Position numbers and translations under genes: made by a program. A stretch of 64,000 nt of DNA from Strix aluco (taxonomy: Eukaryota > Chordata > Aves > Strigiformes > Strigidae), in the NCBI RefSeq assembly GCF_031877795.1, contig NC_133933.1:70250503-70314502 (forward strand). The letters run 5' to 3'. Shown piece by piece: positions 15,401 to 30,400 of this stretch (positions are counted from its first letter, which is position 1; every line of letters begins with the position of its first letter). Below the pieces are notes generated by a model. It had not been told where the DNA came from. It saw nothing but the letters and a program-made list of their open reading frames with translations, and ran no database searches.

Positions 15401-18400
15401 AACAATTTTTGGTAGTTAATCTTTTAGCACTGTATGGAAGGCAAAAGAGCATGGCTTCAGTGTTTTGTGTGACAAACCTAACTTCTGAATGAATTCACTC
15501 AATTTTTAGCTGCTCTTTTTTTTAGCTCTTACAACACTGGTATGTGAAAACACTTGGTTTATCATCTAAAGTACTGGATTGTTGCTACTCACCACACATA
15601 AGGTTGTAAACCTCAATGTTTTCAAAAGCATCCACTTCTGTTTTCTCTTTAAAGCTTGGGCCATATGCTAAGAATATAGCCTAGATTGTAATAATAAAAA
15701 AAAAGTTGTTATCTAAAGGAATCCAAATTCAAAAACAATTCAGTTGTATTTTACAGAAACAGGGACACTGGAAAAAAACATAGTCTTTTCACAGTCATAA
15801 AAGTAAAAATACAGGATTATTCTGGTAAAGAAGGCAAATTTTGACCATTGCATATAATTTGAAGAAAAATACAAAGCATAAATGAATTTCTCAGGATACT
15901 TTAGACTATATAATGTATTGGGGGGGGCTGTTCTTTAATATTTTGATGCATACTTATGAAAATCATTGTTTGCTGTGTTTCAAATTCACACCTTTTTATG
16001 TTTTCATTGCAACAGCCAATAACAATGCCATTTCAACAAATGCAGAGTTATGGCACTCACAGATCCTATCTAAAGGCTAATACTGAGCCAGAAATAGAAG
16101 CATGGGGGGGGGTTTAAGGTGAAGGCTTGTTTGTTTGTTTGTTTTCTTTAATACATGCTGCATTCTCAAAAGACTTTGGGTCACTTAAGAGCCTATAGCC
16201 ATGGCTAAAGCAAGGAGCAGGGAACTGTGGAGACCCATCCCAAGTTCAGCAGAGACCTGCGTGCTGGGTGGCCCTTGCTGGGGTCTGCAAGCATTGTAAC
16301 AGATACTACTGTAAGTAGTGAACTACTTAACAGTCTCACATTAGTTTCTACTACTTTATAAGCCTCTTGAGCTGCCTGCCATAAGATACAGGAAACATGA
16401 CTAAACAGGACAATGATCTGTTCTAAAAGAATACTCTTATGTTCCCATAACAGAAAATTAATTTTTAATTTATTTTAAAAAGACGCTATTAAGACATTTT
16501 GCTCCTTTATAAAGAAAAAAAAATTCCTCAGTCATTGTGCCACCAGAATAAGATTATCTATGATTAAGGTTTCCATGGTAATAAGAGTTTACATTTTCTT
16601 TCTATACAAACATTCAGCACCATTCTGTTCAGTATATTGGCATATGGTTTTAATATAGTTTTGAAGATCTGGAAGAATATGATGCTTAGGCACAGAATAT
16701 GGGACTAATAGTGGCATTCTTGACCTTACTTACAGGTTCACATCACAGAAAGTACATGAAAAAGCAAAAACTCAAGACCTCAAAATATTTTCACTGTAAC
16801 CAGAAGCAAAAATGAGATGAAACTGCAATACAAGCTATATTAACATACAGATTATACCAGTGACTGTTTTGTTCTGATGATAGTCTTGTAAGATAAGGGA
16901 GATAAGATTTATTTTATTTGAGCACACAGGTTTTCAGATGCTCAACTGAACTCCCAGAGCCTATGGAGATTTTTCAGTCATTGCTTCAGCAGAAGAATGA
17001 AAGAATGAAAGAATTCAGCGTCCCACATGTAAACGTGGTATGCTTGGTTTGCTGTAGTCTGTCTGGCTCCATAAGGTGAGCCCAGAGAAGTTTTACTACA
17101 CGATCCCAAGGAAGCAGGCCTCATACACATCGATGAAAGGCAATATGAATATGTGGACCCAGTATCTGTTCACAGTTTTCCATGTCCAGGTAACATGGAA
17201 GAAGCAGCACACTGCAAAAACTATCATATATACTATATTCTGGTGGTTCACCTAGCACATCGTGATTTTCACAGAATCACAGAATCACCAAGGTTGGGAA
17301 AGTCCTCAAAGATCATCCAATCCAACCATTAACCTCACACTGACCATTCTCAACTACACCATATCCCTCAGCGCTATGTCAACCCGCCTCTTAAACACCT
17401 CCAGGGATGGGGACTCCACCACCTCCCTGGGCAGCCCATTCCAACGCCTAACAACCCGTTCTGTAAAGAAATGCTTCCTAATATCCAGTCTAAGTCTTCT
17501 GTATCAGAAAACTTCTATATAAGAAGGTGCAAAACTTGAACAGAAATCATCTTACCTCCATACTTTTAAATTCGTTGTTATAGCCATGGTTACCTCTGTC
17601 ACAAAATGTGTAAGTTCTGTCCCTAAGGAAAAAACATCATATAGTGTAAATAAAAATGGCACAAACAGAACCAGTTAAAAACAGTCATCCTGACTCACTG
17701 GACTCTGGGATCATGTCTTAAGAACTGACTCTGGCATAGTGTTGTAGTACTTTTTGCTCATCCAGTGTTCACCTTCATGAAGATCTCTTTATCCTGTAAC
17801 AGAGATTGCTATGGACAGAAATAAATTAGCCTAGGTAGCTACTGAGTGTACAGTGAATCAGTGTTTTCAAAATAAATTGAAAAAATGGCTATTGTTGAAC
17901 TGAGGCCTTCACCTAGCTACAAGTTTCAGATCAAGTGTAATCTGTTTAGGAAGAATTCCTCAGTTACATTCTATGCTATCTGCATTTTAATAGAAAACTT
18001 ATAATGGGAGAACTCTGCTGTTAGCCTTTATGGAACAATATAAAAAAGACTGCAAGGGATTTTGCCTTACAAAGCAGTGCATTTTCATCATGGATTCTAA
18101 AGGCTGAAGGAGAGATGAGGATGTGTGTGGGGGGGTTATAGAATTAATAACATGTCAGAATAGTCTGACTTATAATGACTAACACTTGTTTTAATTTACC
18201 CGTTGCTCAGATACATGGAAAGATAAAGAGATAGTCATCCCATACTGATTCAATGCACAGTTGTCAAGCACATGTATCCTCTTTTCAGAGGCACAAGAAC
18301 ATTTAGGAACAGTTTAAAAAAGGGTGAATATGAGATTTTCCGTGGGCATTTCTTTTTATATGTCCAGGACAATTATTTGGTTACATCAAAACAAAGAATC

Positions 18401-21400
18401 AAGTCACAGACTGATCTAGCATTTTCTGCTATTTGAAGAGTCTTGAAGTTCCAAGCCGGCTCATGCTTCTCCTACTGCAACACTGTAGCTCAGTAAATAC
18501 AGTATTGCTACTAACACCACAGGCTTTGTATTGAGTTTTCAAAGTCTCAGGACTAAGGATTGTTTGAACGGCTCTTGACTTGCTCAGAGCTATTTATTTT
18601 TTTTTTTTTTATTTAGCTCTTACAACAATTTTTTGTAATGATAAGGAGATCATGTCTAATTTGTTATGAGCTTATCTTTGCATGGCAAAGACATCATTTT
18701 TATACAGATAGCAGCAACAGTTATTCTGTGTAGAATGGAGACCCCAAGGCTAGAAATAACTCACTGATGGTCAATTAAGGAAATGCAGATCTGCAACTGA
18801 GCAAAAACAGACTTAGAGGTTAAGAAAGAGAATAAAGAACAAATATCTAACACACGTAGAATGCACCATACCTAGTAAAGTGAGACGTAATGTTAACTTG
18901 CAGGCCACTGAAGAATGAGCAAGCTGTAGCATTAGCATACATATAGAAAGGACCCCATTCAGATCACAGAGTGAGGAAGAAGAAACATTGACATCGTATA
19001 CCTCCTGATGAAGGACTCTAATACTGATTATTGGCTGTATCCACAGATGTGCCAGGCTGAAGCCATCAACCTCTGGACCCAAAAGGCAGTGGAGCAGTGA
19101 CTGTAACGCCAGGAAAAGGGCTAGATACTAGAAAGGCTTTGTATAACAATTTTAACTGTATTATTTTTGAGACTTTTTTCTGTGTAGTAGTATTCATTAT
19201 TTTCTTTTTTTTTTTTTTTTTCTGTAAAAATTTGATCTGGAGTAAATATGATTCTTTTATTAGACTGTTAAGATTTTAATCATACCAATAATACATTCTT
19301 GGCTTTATGTATAAGGTGAGATTCCTTTTTACACAATGTAACAAACATAGAGATGTAACAAGTTGAAAGGAAAACAGGAAGTAAGACATCTGTGAAGGCT
19401 GAGGATGAGAATGGGATGAAAAAAATAAGGTAACGGTCACACAAATTATGTTACCTCACAGCCAGCCACTGTCGATCAACCAAAAGATGAACTTTATCAA
19501 TACGAATGTTGTTAGCATAGTGGAATCGTTTTGGCAAGTCAGGCGTCAGATAAGGCTTGAAGTGCTGAGGGGATCTTTTGCACTGTCAAGAGGAAACAGC
19601 CCAGACCTGAGTTTTGCTCAGTATCAAAAATAAACCCATCATTCCAAATTATCACAAACATCTTAGTGACAGGAATGTAAGCACAAAGCACATTATTCAC
19701 AGATAGCTTCTCGGATAACTATATACTATATACTTGGAAAACCAAGCATACATCATGTAGCTTAGTCTAGGATTTTAGCTGCAAGACTGAACATGTCTCT
19801 CATGCCATGTAAATGACCAGTGCTCAGGTGTTAGCTAAAGGCCTTGGCTTTTACATACACATTTACTGTGTTAATATAACTGCTGCGGTCGCAGGCATGC
19901 CATGAATGAGTTTGGCATTGAGAGCCTAATGACAACCATATGACATACTGCAAAGATTTAACTACATATGGCCATCAGGAGCCATTCCAGCTGGCTGCAA
20001 GCATCATGGCAATGTTTCAGAAGTGTTGCTCCTGATCAGAAATCCAGCACTGGGACAACACAGAACATGTAAAATGCTGAGGAAGCTGGGTAAGCCAGAG
20101 AAGTGGATCTGTTTTACCACACAGGCAGTACAAACTATAGTGTGCTTGGAGTCAGATCTGACATCTTCACCTCTAAGAACTAGAATTGTATACTCTGCAC
20201 AAAATTACATTAACATGTGAAATAAGAGTAAGTGTGTCTGGATAGTCATCAAAGCAGCATAGTGGAATCCAGGAATATGAAAAATAAGGATTCATTGGGT
20301 TCGTTAGCCCAGGAGAGGAGGTCATTCTACAAAGACAGTTTAATTAAAGGGAAAAATAGAGGAAATCAACATATGACTTTATGTCTATTGATTAGCAATT
20401 AATATACAACACACAAGTCCCTTCTCTGCCCAAACCCCTCATTCTAAGAACCTGAAAGGGTCAAAATACACTACTGGGACAAAATACACTATTTATGAAC
20501 AGAAAAGGAAAGAGGAAGTGTCCAGATACCAGGCTATTCCTGTAAGGCAGAGATGTCACATGTCTGTAACTATTAGCATTTGCAGTTTCAGCTGGGGTTG
20601 AGAACATGCGAATTGTGCTATTCTCCTCACACTAAAGCTCTTTGATATGACAGGCTTCACATCATACAATGGGGTAGGTGATATAGCACTGAAAAAGCTC
20701 CTTCTGCTACTCCCAACCATTGATATCCTACTTCCGCATCTGCTTTGGACGCTGGGGAATAAAGATGTGTTCTTAGGTATTCAGAATAAAAAAAAAAATA
20801 AATAAACGGGGAACATTCACTGACCTTTGGACTTCAGCGGCAGGCAAAAGCTGCATGCAATATTGCACAACTGAGTTGTTCAACAGGTTAAAGGAAGACC
20901 TCTAGTGGTGATTTATCAGAAATATACCCAGCTGATATGCCAGAATTTTTCCAAACTGAGAGCATTTATTGTAAAAGTATCAGAATATCTGTCTATTGCT
21001 TGGACTAAGAACAGTCACAGAATAGAAAACAAACTGGCAGTGAAGGAAAGAAGGGAAAATTATGACAATATATACATAGAGAGCAAGAAGTTTAAATGTT
21101 TATCTCACTGTAAATTATAAATGCCAAGAAATACAAAAAGTAAACTTTTCTACAAGCATTTTACTTTGTATTAATGTACATCTTGAACACTAAAAAAAAA
21201 AAAAAAGGTATAATTATCCATCTAAAAACATATAAGGAAAAACATGCACTGTCACGTCTTATCACCTTTCAGTGAAAGAAATAGGCTTGGTCTTCCTTTG
21301 GTTTGCGCTGTTCTGAACTCCTTTGTTTGCACCCTTCAGAGCTCAGCTGTCACAGACTGTACCCACAAGGAGCAATAGTCTACATGGGAGACACAGTCAA

Positions 21401-24400
21401 GCTTGGACCTGCCCTGAAGTGCTACATCCACACAGTATGGCAGAGACCCAAGCCGAACTATCAGTATGGGGCCCAGTGGTAGTGCAGCATACCTAAAAGA
21501 ACTGCAAGTACTTAAATTATATATTATGAAAGATCCTAAAAGAGCCATACTGCCTCATGCTAAAGGACCATCTTTCCTAGTACTCTGTTTCCAATGAGAT
21601 CTCCAGAATTTCCAGAATCTGATGTTTAGAGAAAGTGTGTAACAAGTCAAGTGTTGAATGAACCTTCTTTCTTGTACCTTCTCAGTTTCCTCTAGGCTTC
21701 AGGGCTTTCTTAAGTCAAAGGTTGCTTGTGGATCATGTTTAATAGCCCTTACAGGCCTTTCCTCCATTAATTTGTCTAAAATCCCCCCTTCCTATTTTTA
21801 TTTCCAGCCTTTACAACACCCTGTGGCAATGTGTTCTGCAATGTCATTTTCTGTTGTGTGGAAAAGTTGCTTTAACCTAGCCTGGGATCAGCACTTTTGG
21901 TCCAGAGCTAACAGATGCCTATTATCTAAAGCACCTCTGTGTTGCATTGTGTTCTGTAATAAGGATATACACTACTTTCTCCATGTGAAGTCAGCCACTT
22001 CTTCACTTTCAAAGTGAAGTACAGAAAACTCTTGTTCTGAACAGAGATCGCCCATAGCAAACCTTTGTGCACCATCTTTGAACAACTTCCAGGACTGTCT
22101 CCTACGTTACACTGGAGTCAGTACGCTATTTAAACTGGCACTATAGTCTCAGTTTTTCAGAAGCTGTGCCTATTGATCAGATAGTTATTAAGGGGAACTA
22201 TGAGGAAAAATTATGAAAATATTTACTCACTGTGAGGTTTTTAACAATTCCTTCTGAGTCAACTGTTAAAAAGAAAAGATGAATTAACATACATTCAAAC
22301 AACTGAAGGTCCAAAGCCTCGAGAAAAATTTCAACATGTTTTTTGCCTGTAAAATTGAATTTCTTTATTAGTCCATGAAGGTTATGGTAACCATAACCTT
22401 CCACGGGTAGGAATGTTATGTTTCCAAGGGTGACTGTCTGTAAATGTGTTAGCTTGTGGAAGTACCTAGCACTTTGGGTACATCAAGACAGACTGCAGAA
22501 AAATGCCATGGTGATGACTGCCTATACCTAAAGCTGACACATCATCAGAACCATATTTTCTTTTCCCACCTAACCTCTGTTTGAAGTATAACCTTTTTTT
22601 ATATTGAACTGGACCTGGAGCACTTGTATTCCACTTCCAGCAGCAGTCACAGAAAAAAATCCAGTCTGGCTAAATACATTTAGATCTTCCACATTTTCAA
22701 AGAGTGACTTTAACCTTTCGACACTAGCTTTTTAAAAATCAAATCTGAGCACCTTACAGAAGGAAAATTCCTTCAGAAAAAGAAAGACCATTAGAGGAAA
22801 TGAGTCAACAATTATACTGAGATTAAGACATATACAAAACATTATTATTCTCTCCTCTGCTTATTTCTTTTCTCCTGAGTTAGACTGTCTTCTACTTAAA
22901 CCAATCAAAATCTGCTTTATGTTGTATAAATATTGTGCCTACAAATATAAATACAATTAAAAAAGATAAATAAGAAGTACAACGGGATCCCAGTTTTTAT
23001 TTGAGATTTGCAAGAATTATGCCTTTTAGAATGTTTTATGAATTCTATAAACTCACTAAATAGAGCACTTCCATGGTTTTACCTCTCTCTATTCTTTTCC
23101 CTGATACGGAAAGTTTTGGGGTTTTTTTTTTTTCAGTCTGGTAGCATGGTATCCTGAGTTGGAGCCAGCTCACATGGTTTCAACTTTGTGTTCTTCTGTG
23201 ATACTAGCTAAAGGGTTCAACCAGGGCTTAGTTCCCACTGTGTGGAATTCAGATTCTGTAACTTTGTACACAGTTAGTCACTGCTTCAAAAAGGCTGACT
23301 CTGTCAATGTTGCGCAAGAAATCTGTGAAGAGCAATGCACTTCACAAAAGACCTGAAGTTCCAGCTCAAAACAATAAAACCGTCTTTACTTCATCTTTCC
23401 ACATGCCAAGAAAATGCAAATCAGAGTCTGCAACAAGCTCTTCTAACCTTCAATTTCATGTAAGGGGGTTCTTGTAAAAAAAACCCAGACAACTTCCATG
23501 GATGTTTAAGACAGGTTAAGTGAAACAGAAAGCTGTTCACTCTGCTGATTACTACTGATTATTCATTTTCCTTATTTATTTATTTATTTATGGTCCACAC
23601 TTACAAGCAAAATAGTCCTTGGGAACATTTCTCGCTCGAATGCGAGCTGCAGGCCCAGCATATATGTAGAAATCAATCTGTTTGAAGTAATTAGTCATAT
23701 ATTCTAACTGTCTGCAGTAGGTCATCTCCATTCCTAAAGGACAATATAGAAAGAAGGGGTTTTTTATAAATAATGGCAAGGAAGATAAAGTGAATTACAA
23801 AACAGTTTAAAACTAGTAAGCACACATATTACAAACAGGAAGAAAACAATGAGTAAAATTTAGATTGAAAAAATAACTATATATATTACCATGATCAGCT
23901 AAAACAATGAGGTTTACACATTTGTGCAGGTTTCTTTGTTTAAGTCCATCCATTAGCATCCCCAGTGCTTGATCTGCTACCTGTAAGGCTTTGATTACCT
24001 GTGGGATAAATCAGTTTCATTAGAATTTTTCTTTCTGATTTCAAGTTCTCACTTAAATGTAATCATCAAAGTCTGAAAAAAAAGTGAGCTTTTCTCTCAG
24101 ATTCTTAATATCGCTTCTTTTCTTTTTCCATCACCACTAGACTACGTACGTGCAGAATTCCACTACTTTACTGCAGAATATGCAACTTAAAAAAGACCCA
24201 CAATTAACTTTTTTCTACTACCTTAGAAAAATTGAGCTTTTAAATGTTTATTGAAAGAAAAAAATTAACACATTCATATCAAATTTGTTCCTTCCTCCAA
24301 AATTGATATAAAATGCCAGATTTATAACATAAAATACATTTTTTGTTGTAGTATGAAAATGTCATTGTATTAACAACAAGCAATGTTTCAAAAATATTTA

Positions 24401-27400
24401 CACACATGTATTACCTGTAAGACCAGTGTAGCATCCAAGAAGGCACCGTGCCCTTCTCTCATATACACAGTCCCTTTAAACTTCCTGCAGGAAACCACTG
24501 ACCACCGTGGAAGTAATATGGAAGAAATGCAGCACAACCCACCCCGCAGCCCTTCGCAAAGGATGGCTCTTCCCTAGGTGGAGCAGGTGACTTACAGTCT
24601 TCCTCGAAGTCCGACAGTAAGGACGATACCTGACTGAGTCTGAGGACTCCACACCTGAGCGCTTGCACTCTTTTGTTCCCCTAACTGCTGCACTCTCTTG
24701 AATGTCTTGCGTGCATGGACAACGTTAAAGTTGGTTAAGTTCATAGTGCAGCACCATTTTTAGTGCAATTTAGTCTGAGAAAAACATGAAAACTACTTAC
24801 ACCACCACTAACTGGTCCAAATGAATGTCCAGAAGAATCTGGTTCTTCAATATATAAAGTGTAGAAATCAGGCCTTGAATTAGAAATAAATAAGAATGGA
24901 ATATTATGAGAATTTGGAGACAGTATTTCAAAAGAACATTTTCATTACAAAAAAAAATGAATGAAACTTAAAACAGAATTATAAATAACTTCTTTAACCC
25001 TTAACAAAAATCCATACAGCAAATGTAACAATTCAACTTCCTCTGAGTTTTGTAATTAATCAACATGGACTATTTGAAGTTACAATTTCAGAAACAGTAT
25101 CCAGTGTCTTTAATCGATATCCAGAAATCACTCTGAAAAACTTCAAGATCTCAGACAGCAGAGCAAGCTGTTCATTTTTGAGATGTAAGTGGAACTACCA
25201 CCTAAAAGACCTCTTCCTGATTAAGCAGTGAGGCTCTAGAGAGCATCTCCTAAATGCAAATATATTAGGAATTTGTTAACAAATTATTGTATAAAAGATT
25301 TCACTTGTTTACATGTCACAAAGTTGAGCACCACAATCAGTATTGACCTCTACTTTTCATTCTGAATTACTGCTTGCAATTACTTTCAGGTATTTAACCT
25401 TTCTTGTGCAACATCTTTCATATAAAATCTTTCATCCATACACTTAGACTAGAAACTGAATGTTCCATGTTTCTTCTAGGCTATGCACCAAGAAAAAATA
25501 CACAGCAATAAAAGAAAACTTATACAACAGTACATCCCATTCAGCTATATGTTCAGTTTTTCATCTTTTGTGTCTACAATCTTATCCTGAAAATGATTAG
25601 CTATACTTACAGAACAGAATTAAGTTCAGCAAATTATCATTTGATATGGTGAGAAAGATTCCATGTTTCACAAACACCAGTAGAAATTTCAATTGCTAAG
25701 CCTTAAAATCTTTCTAAGCTATACTCTCACAAACCAGCTAGATATTACTAAGTGTTACCTCTCAGATTTGGTATAATCAAGCCACTTCAATATTCCCGAA
25801 ATTCTCTGTTCATATGGAACTGAACTGAAAAAAAGAAACACAAATACACAAAAGATATGTAAACAAGGCAAGGCTTTTCTGATAAGTCATTCTAATTCCA
25901 AGATACAGAGAAAATGTCCACCCTCTAGTCATATAGTAAAGCCACAGATTTGGATTTCGAGAACGGTGCATCTTAACAAGGTACCAGTAATCAGTTTTAT
26001 TATTCTCATTTTTGATTGATTGTAACTCACTTCTAATGGTAAATTAGACAGATTCTGATTTTGCAAACACTAACATGTGATGCTGGTGGGAGTACTCATA
26101 TATTTATAAATAAATACATGCATGTGATGTTGGTGGGAGTATTCATATATTATAACTACATGCAAAAATAGATTTCAAGTTTAGGACATAAACCTGAAGT
26201 ACAAGTCAGAATAATTTTTATTCTTTCTAGCATGTATAAACCTTGGACTTCCATATTTTAAAACCAAGTAATGTCCCTAGCAAAATCTTTGTGAGGTCAC
26301 GCTTTGTCTCCTAGGAGGAAATTCAGCTATTAATAGCTTTGCTTTTCCCTAAAGTCATGCACAAGCTTTATTTTAGTTACCTACGGTACTTGGGTGTTTT
26401 CTGAGTACCAATCCTACACATCACTGCAAAAACTTTTATATCTATAGAGACTGACAGTTACATATTTACTTTAGATTACCTTTGTAAATGTGAATAATCA
26501 TGGGAGATTTACTGAAATCATCATGAAAATTTAGAAATAATTACTAGCATCAATGCCTTCCATAAGGAAAAAAAAATACTATGAAGTTAATTGCTATATT
26601 TTCACATGTGTAACCTGTAAATTAACTAAACAAAACATACAGAACTATGATTCAGCAGCAGTGTGCACATTATCACAAACACAAGCAAGAGGGAATTGAT
26701 CTAGAGCCCCTCTTCCTTCAGTAGCTTCCCTCTCCAGTATCCTCTCTTCAATTAGTTTCTGCCTCCTAGAGTCTCTTGCCATGGCTTCCAAGTTTGTGTT
26801 CATTATGTTAGGGTATAGGTTATGTGAAGGCTTATTTGCAAGTACAAGTATTTTTAAAAATGCTATATAGTATGTGTAGATTTTATGTGTGGAAATACAG
26901 TAATCATTGGTATAGCTTAGCAGTGGCTACTAATCAGTTATAGGATGCTTTCTTAGTGGGAGATCAGTGGTTTGCAGTTGGCTGAAGCTTTCAAAACTGT
27001 CTAGGAGAGCAGAATATACAGTACCCTTTGACTTTCTCATTGTGAATCCCCTAAATGGTTTTGAAAATTTCAACTATTATTGGTAGTTCCATGTCAAAAC
27101 CAGAACAATGTGACATGGCACCTATCTCTCAGACTGTTGTTTAAAGATCTTATATTTAATTTCCTTCAACTGTCATATGGCAATTTGAATTTTTTGCAGT
27201 AATTTACAGGAATTTACTACAAGCCCTATAAAAACTTACCCGTTGAATACATGGTACAACGTGGGGTATGTTCCATTAATTGGAACATCAGAGCCTGGCC
27301 AAAAGAAGGTGCCTGCTTTCAGATTTTGATACATTGCTGTCAGCCAGACCTATGGGTAAACATACAAACAAATGATTTTATGGCATTCATACAGCTGGAT

Positions 27401-30400
27401 GACCTCAGATCACCAAAGTAAAAATACATAATTGGATCAGAAATATGGACTGCAAGAATGCATTTCTCTTCCTTCTTTCACAGATCATACAGTTGCCTAA
27501 TGACCATAGCTGATTTGAAGTTTGTTTTCTACATACATATTCTGAAGAAAAATTAGCATGGAAGCCAGGGTGTTGCCATTTTTATTGGGTATTCTCAGCA
27601 TAGAAAGAAATAATATAGGTATTTCCATAATTGGCAAGAGGTACAAGATCTTTTTTTCCTGTGGCAAATGCCAGTCGAATGGACCATGAAGATGCAAGAA
27701 TGGTTTAAAGCTGTGTCAGGGGAGGTTCCAACTGGATATTAGGAAACATTTCTTTACAGAGAGGGTGCTCAGACACTAGAACAGACTTCCTACAGGGGTG
27801 GTCAATGCCCCAAGCCTGTCAGTGTTTAAGAGGCATTTGAATAATGCCCTTAATAACATTTGGTTAGTCCTGAATTGGTCAGGCAGTTGGACTAGATGAT
27901 CCTTGGACGTCCCTTCCAACTGAAATAGTCTATTCTATTCTAAGATATGTATTCTAGTTATTACTTTATTATAAGGGGACATATTTCTATTCATCTTAAA
28001 AAGCACAGCAGTGGTTCTGTCACAAACCTGATGAAATCCTTCATGACACAATAGCACCAAACCCTGAGTACTTGAGTATACTGTAAACATGACTACACAG
28101 ACATATACATATACACACACACATGTAAATAAAAATATATAAACGTATATTAAGTAGATATACTATATGCTACATGTGTATTTTTTACTGTTATTATAGC
28201 TTGATATTTCTAGTAAATGAATACTATTAATCATAACCATAGGTACAATCAGGGTGAGAGTTTTTTATGAAATGTGCCATATGTTATATATAAGTGTCAG
28301 TTTTGCTGGAAATCAAGCTCTTTGCTATTCTCTTCCTTGCTTTTATATGCCTGGACACTGTAAGTGTATTTGTAAATGGATATAATTTGGAAGTAGATTT
28401 TCAGATTTCATTTTGAGCTAGTTGTCAAAAGCCAAACAGAAAAATACCTCACAATAAAACCATATCAATCATATCAAAACCATATCAAAAATTTAGTGTG
28501 GCTTCCTGTGGCAAGAGATCCATTCCAATACTAGCCAAAATATTTAAGTCTTTTTAAATAACTGCCACATTTAACTGAAATTTTTAAGTCTCAGACTTAA
28601 CATTTTAAGAGTTCTTCTACTTCCATAAAAAAGCAAACTGTTTTGTAGGCAGCCTATAATATGAAGTCTACTGGATATTTGGCATGTACTGCAAATATAT
28701 CACACAGCTTTGCATTTTATTCTCTTTTTGTTTTGTTTTATAATTTGGCACACGAGACACTCTAGATGTAAAGCAATACCATGATGAGAAATAAACCTAC
28801 TGGCTGCCCCTTCCACCATGAAGGTTTGAATTTTTCCGTCCCCGAAAGTGAGAAATGAGCATTCAAGTCTACATCATACATGCTGTTATCAATAATACCA
28901 TGAGATTCTGGATACAATCCCTGCAAAATGAAAAGAAACAAAAAACCTCATTGAATCTTTAAATCAAATGGATCCTAAACTATGTTGCAATCCATGCTGT
29001 TACAGTGTTGCAATTATTTTTAGGGCTGTTTTATCACAGAAACAGAACCTGCTTTCTTAACTCACACAGATCAGATTCCTGCCAATGAATTCAGTGTGCC
29101 TGTCAAGTTCCCTTGAGTTTCCCTATTTTCCCCCCAGACCAGTTAAAACCTGATGTGCTATAGATGAAGTACCATATATGTCTGTGTGGCTGTATATCAG
29201 CTGCCAAATCCAGTCCTAACACACACTCTTATCAAAGGCTGTGTCCTCACCCATACCCACCCATACCCAATTAGGCTGACAAAGATCAGGAATAACCGGT
29301 TCACAGGTCAGAATCAGATAGCATACATATATAGCCACATAGATCATGCCTTCATGTACTGTCTCAGCATCTCTCTCTCTCTTTTACTCCTATAGTTTGA
29401 GTTCCCACATCCCACAAAAAGATTGGCACCACAAAATAATTTCTATGTCATCCAGATAATGAAAAGGAAAAATAGCAAATTCTCACTTACTGTGACAATA
29501 GTATAGTGGTTTGGAAAGGTTTTTGTGGGGTAAACAGCTCTCATGTATTTTGAATGTGTGCCACATGTTTCTGCAACAGATCATGGAATTAATATACATT
29601 TGCTTATAATTTTTTTTTAATTGAGAAATAACATTCTTAAAAACGAATAGAAAAAAATCACCACAGTCAGTTGCTGTGGTATTAGAAGGGAAACGTGACT
29701 CCAAATTAAGACACATACATTCTGTGTCTCCTTGTGAGCTAGGCCTAGTGTCCCACTGCAGTCAATGGACCCTGGACACCCATTTCAGCTGCCTACGGCC
29801 ATCTGAGACATCTTTAATGCCTGGCTTTAAGATGCTGCTCCTACATCCTGTCTGCCAACCCAAATGAGTGTCTCAGATACTTCTGAGATCCAAAATGGCA
29901 CTAGATGTATACGTTACACAATGAGACTGAAGTTTCAAGTCAGCCCAGGCAAGATATTCTGCAGAGCTGTCTGATGACCAGATGCATGGGAAGGACTCAG
30001 TTGCTTAAGCACTGGAGTTGGGTGTCATTTGAGATACCCTCAGATATCCATGACACCTGCATGAAAGTTGGCAGTTTTGACACAAGATGTGTGTGTCCTC
30101 CTGACACAGCTGCTGAAGGCTACCTAGGATATGCCACAGCACTCTAAAGTATACTAGAAACATAGGTTAAGGCAACAATTTGTCTAGTGGCACCCTCTGT
30201 CTGTTGGTTGACTTGCTCTCTAGGCTCTTGCATTGCACTGCATAGACTGTACTAACCATAAACACACTGACTATGAATAAGCATGTAGATATCTCACATG
30301 CAGACACCTCCAAGAACATATCTAAATGTAGGTGTCCTGCTCTGGAGTGAATCCCACCCCTACCTTTCTCTCCAAACATTGCATCACTTTTCAGCAATCT

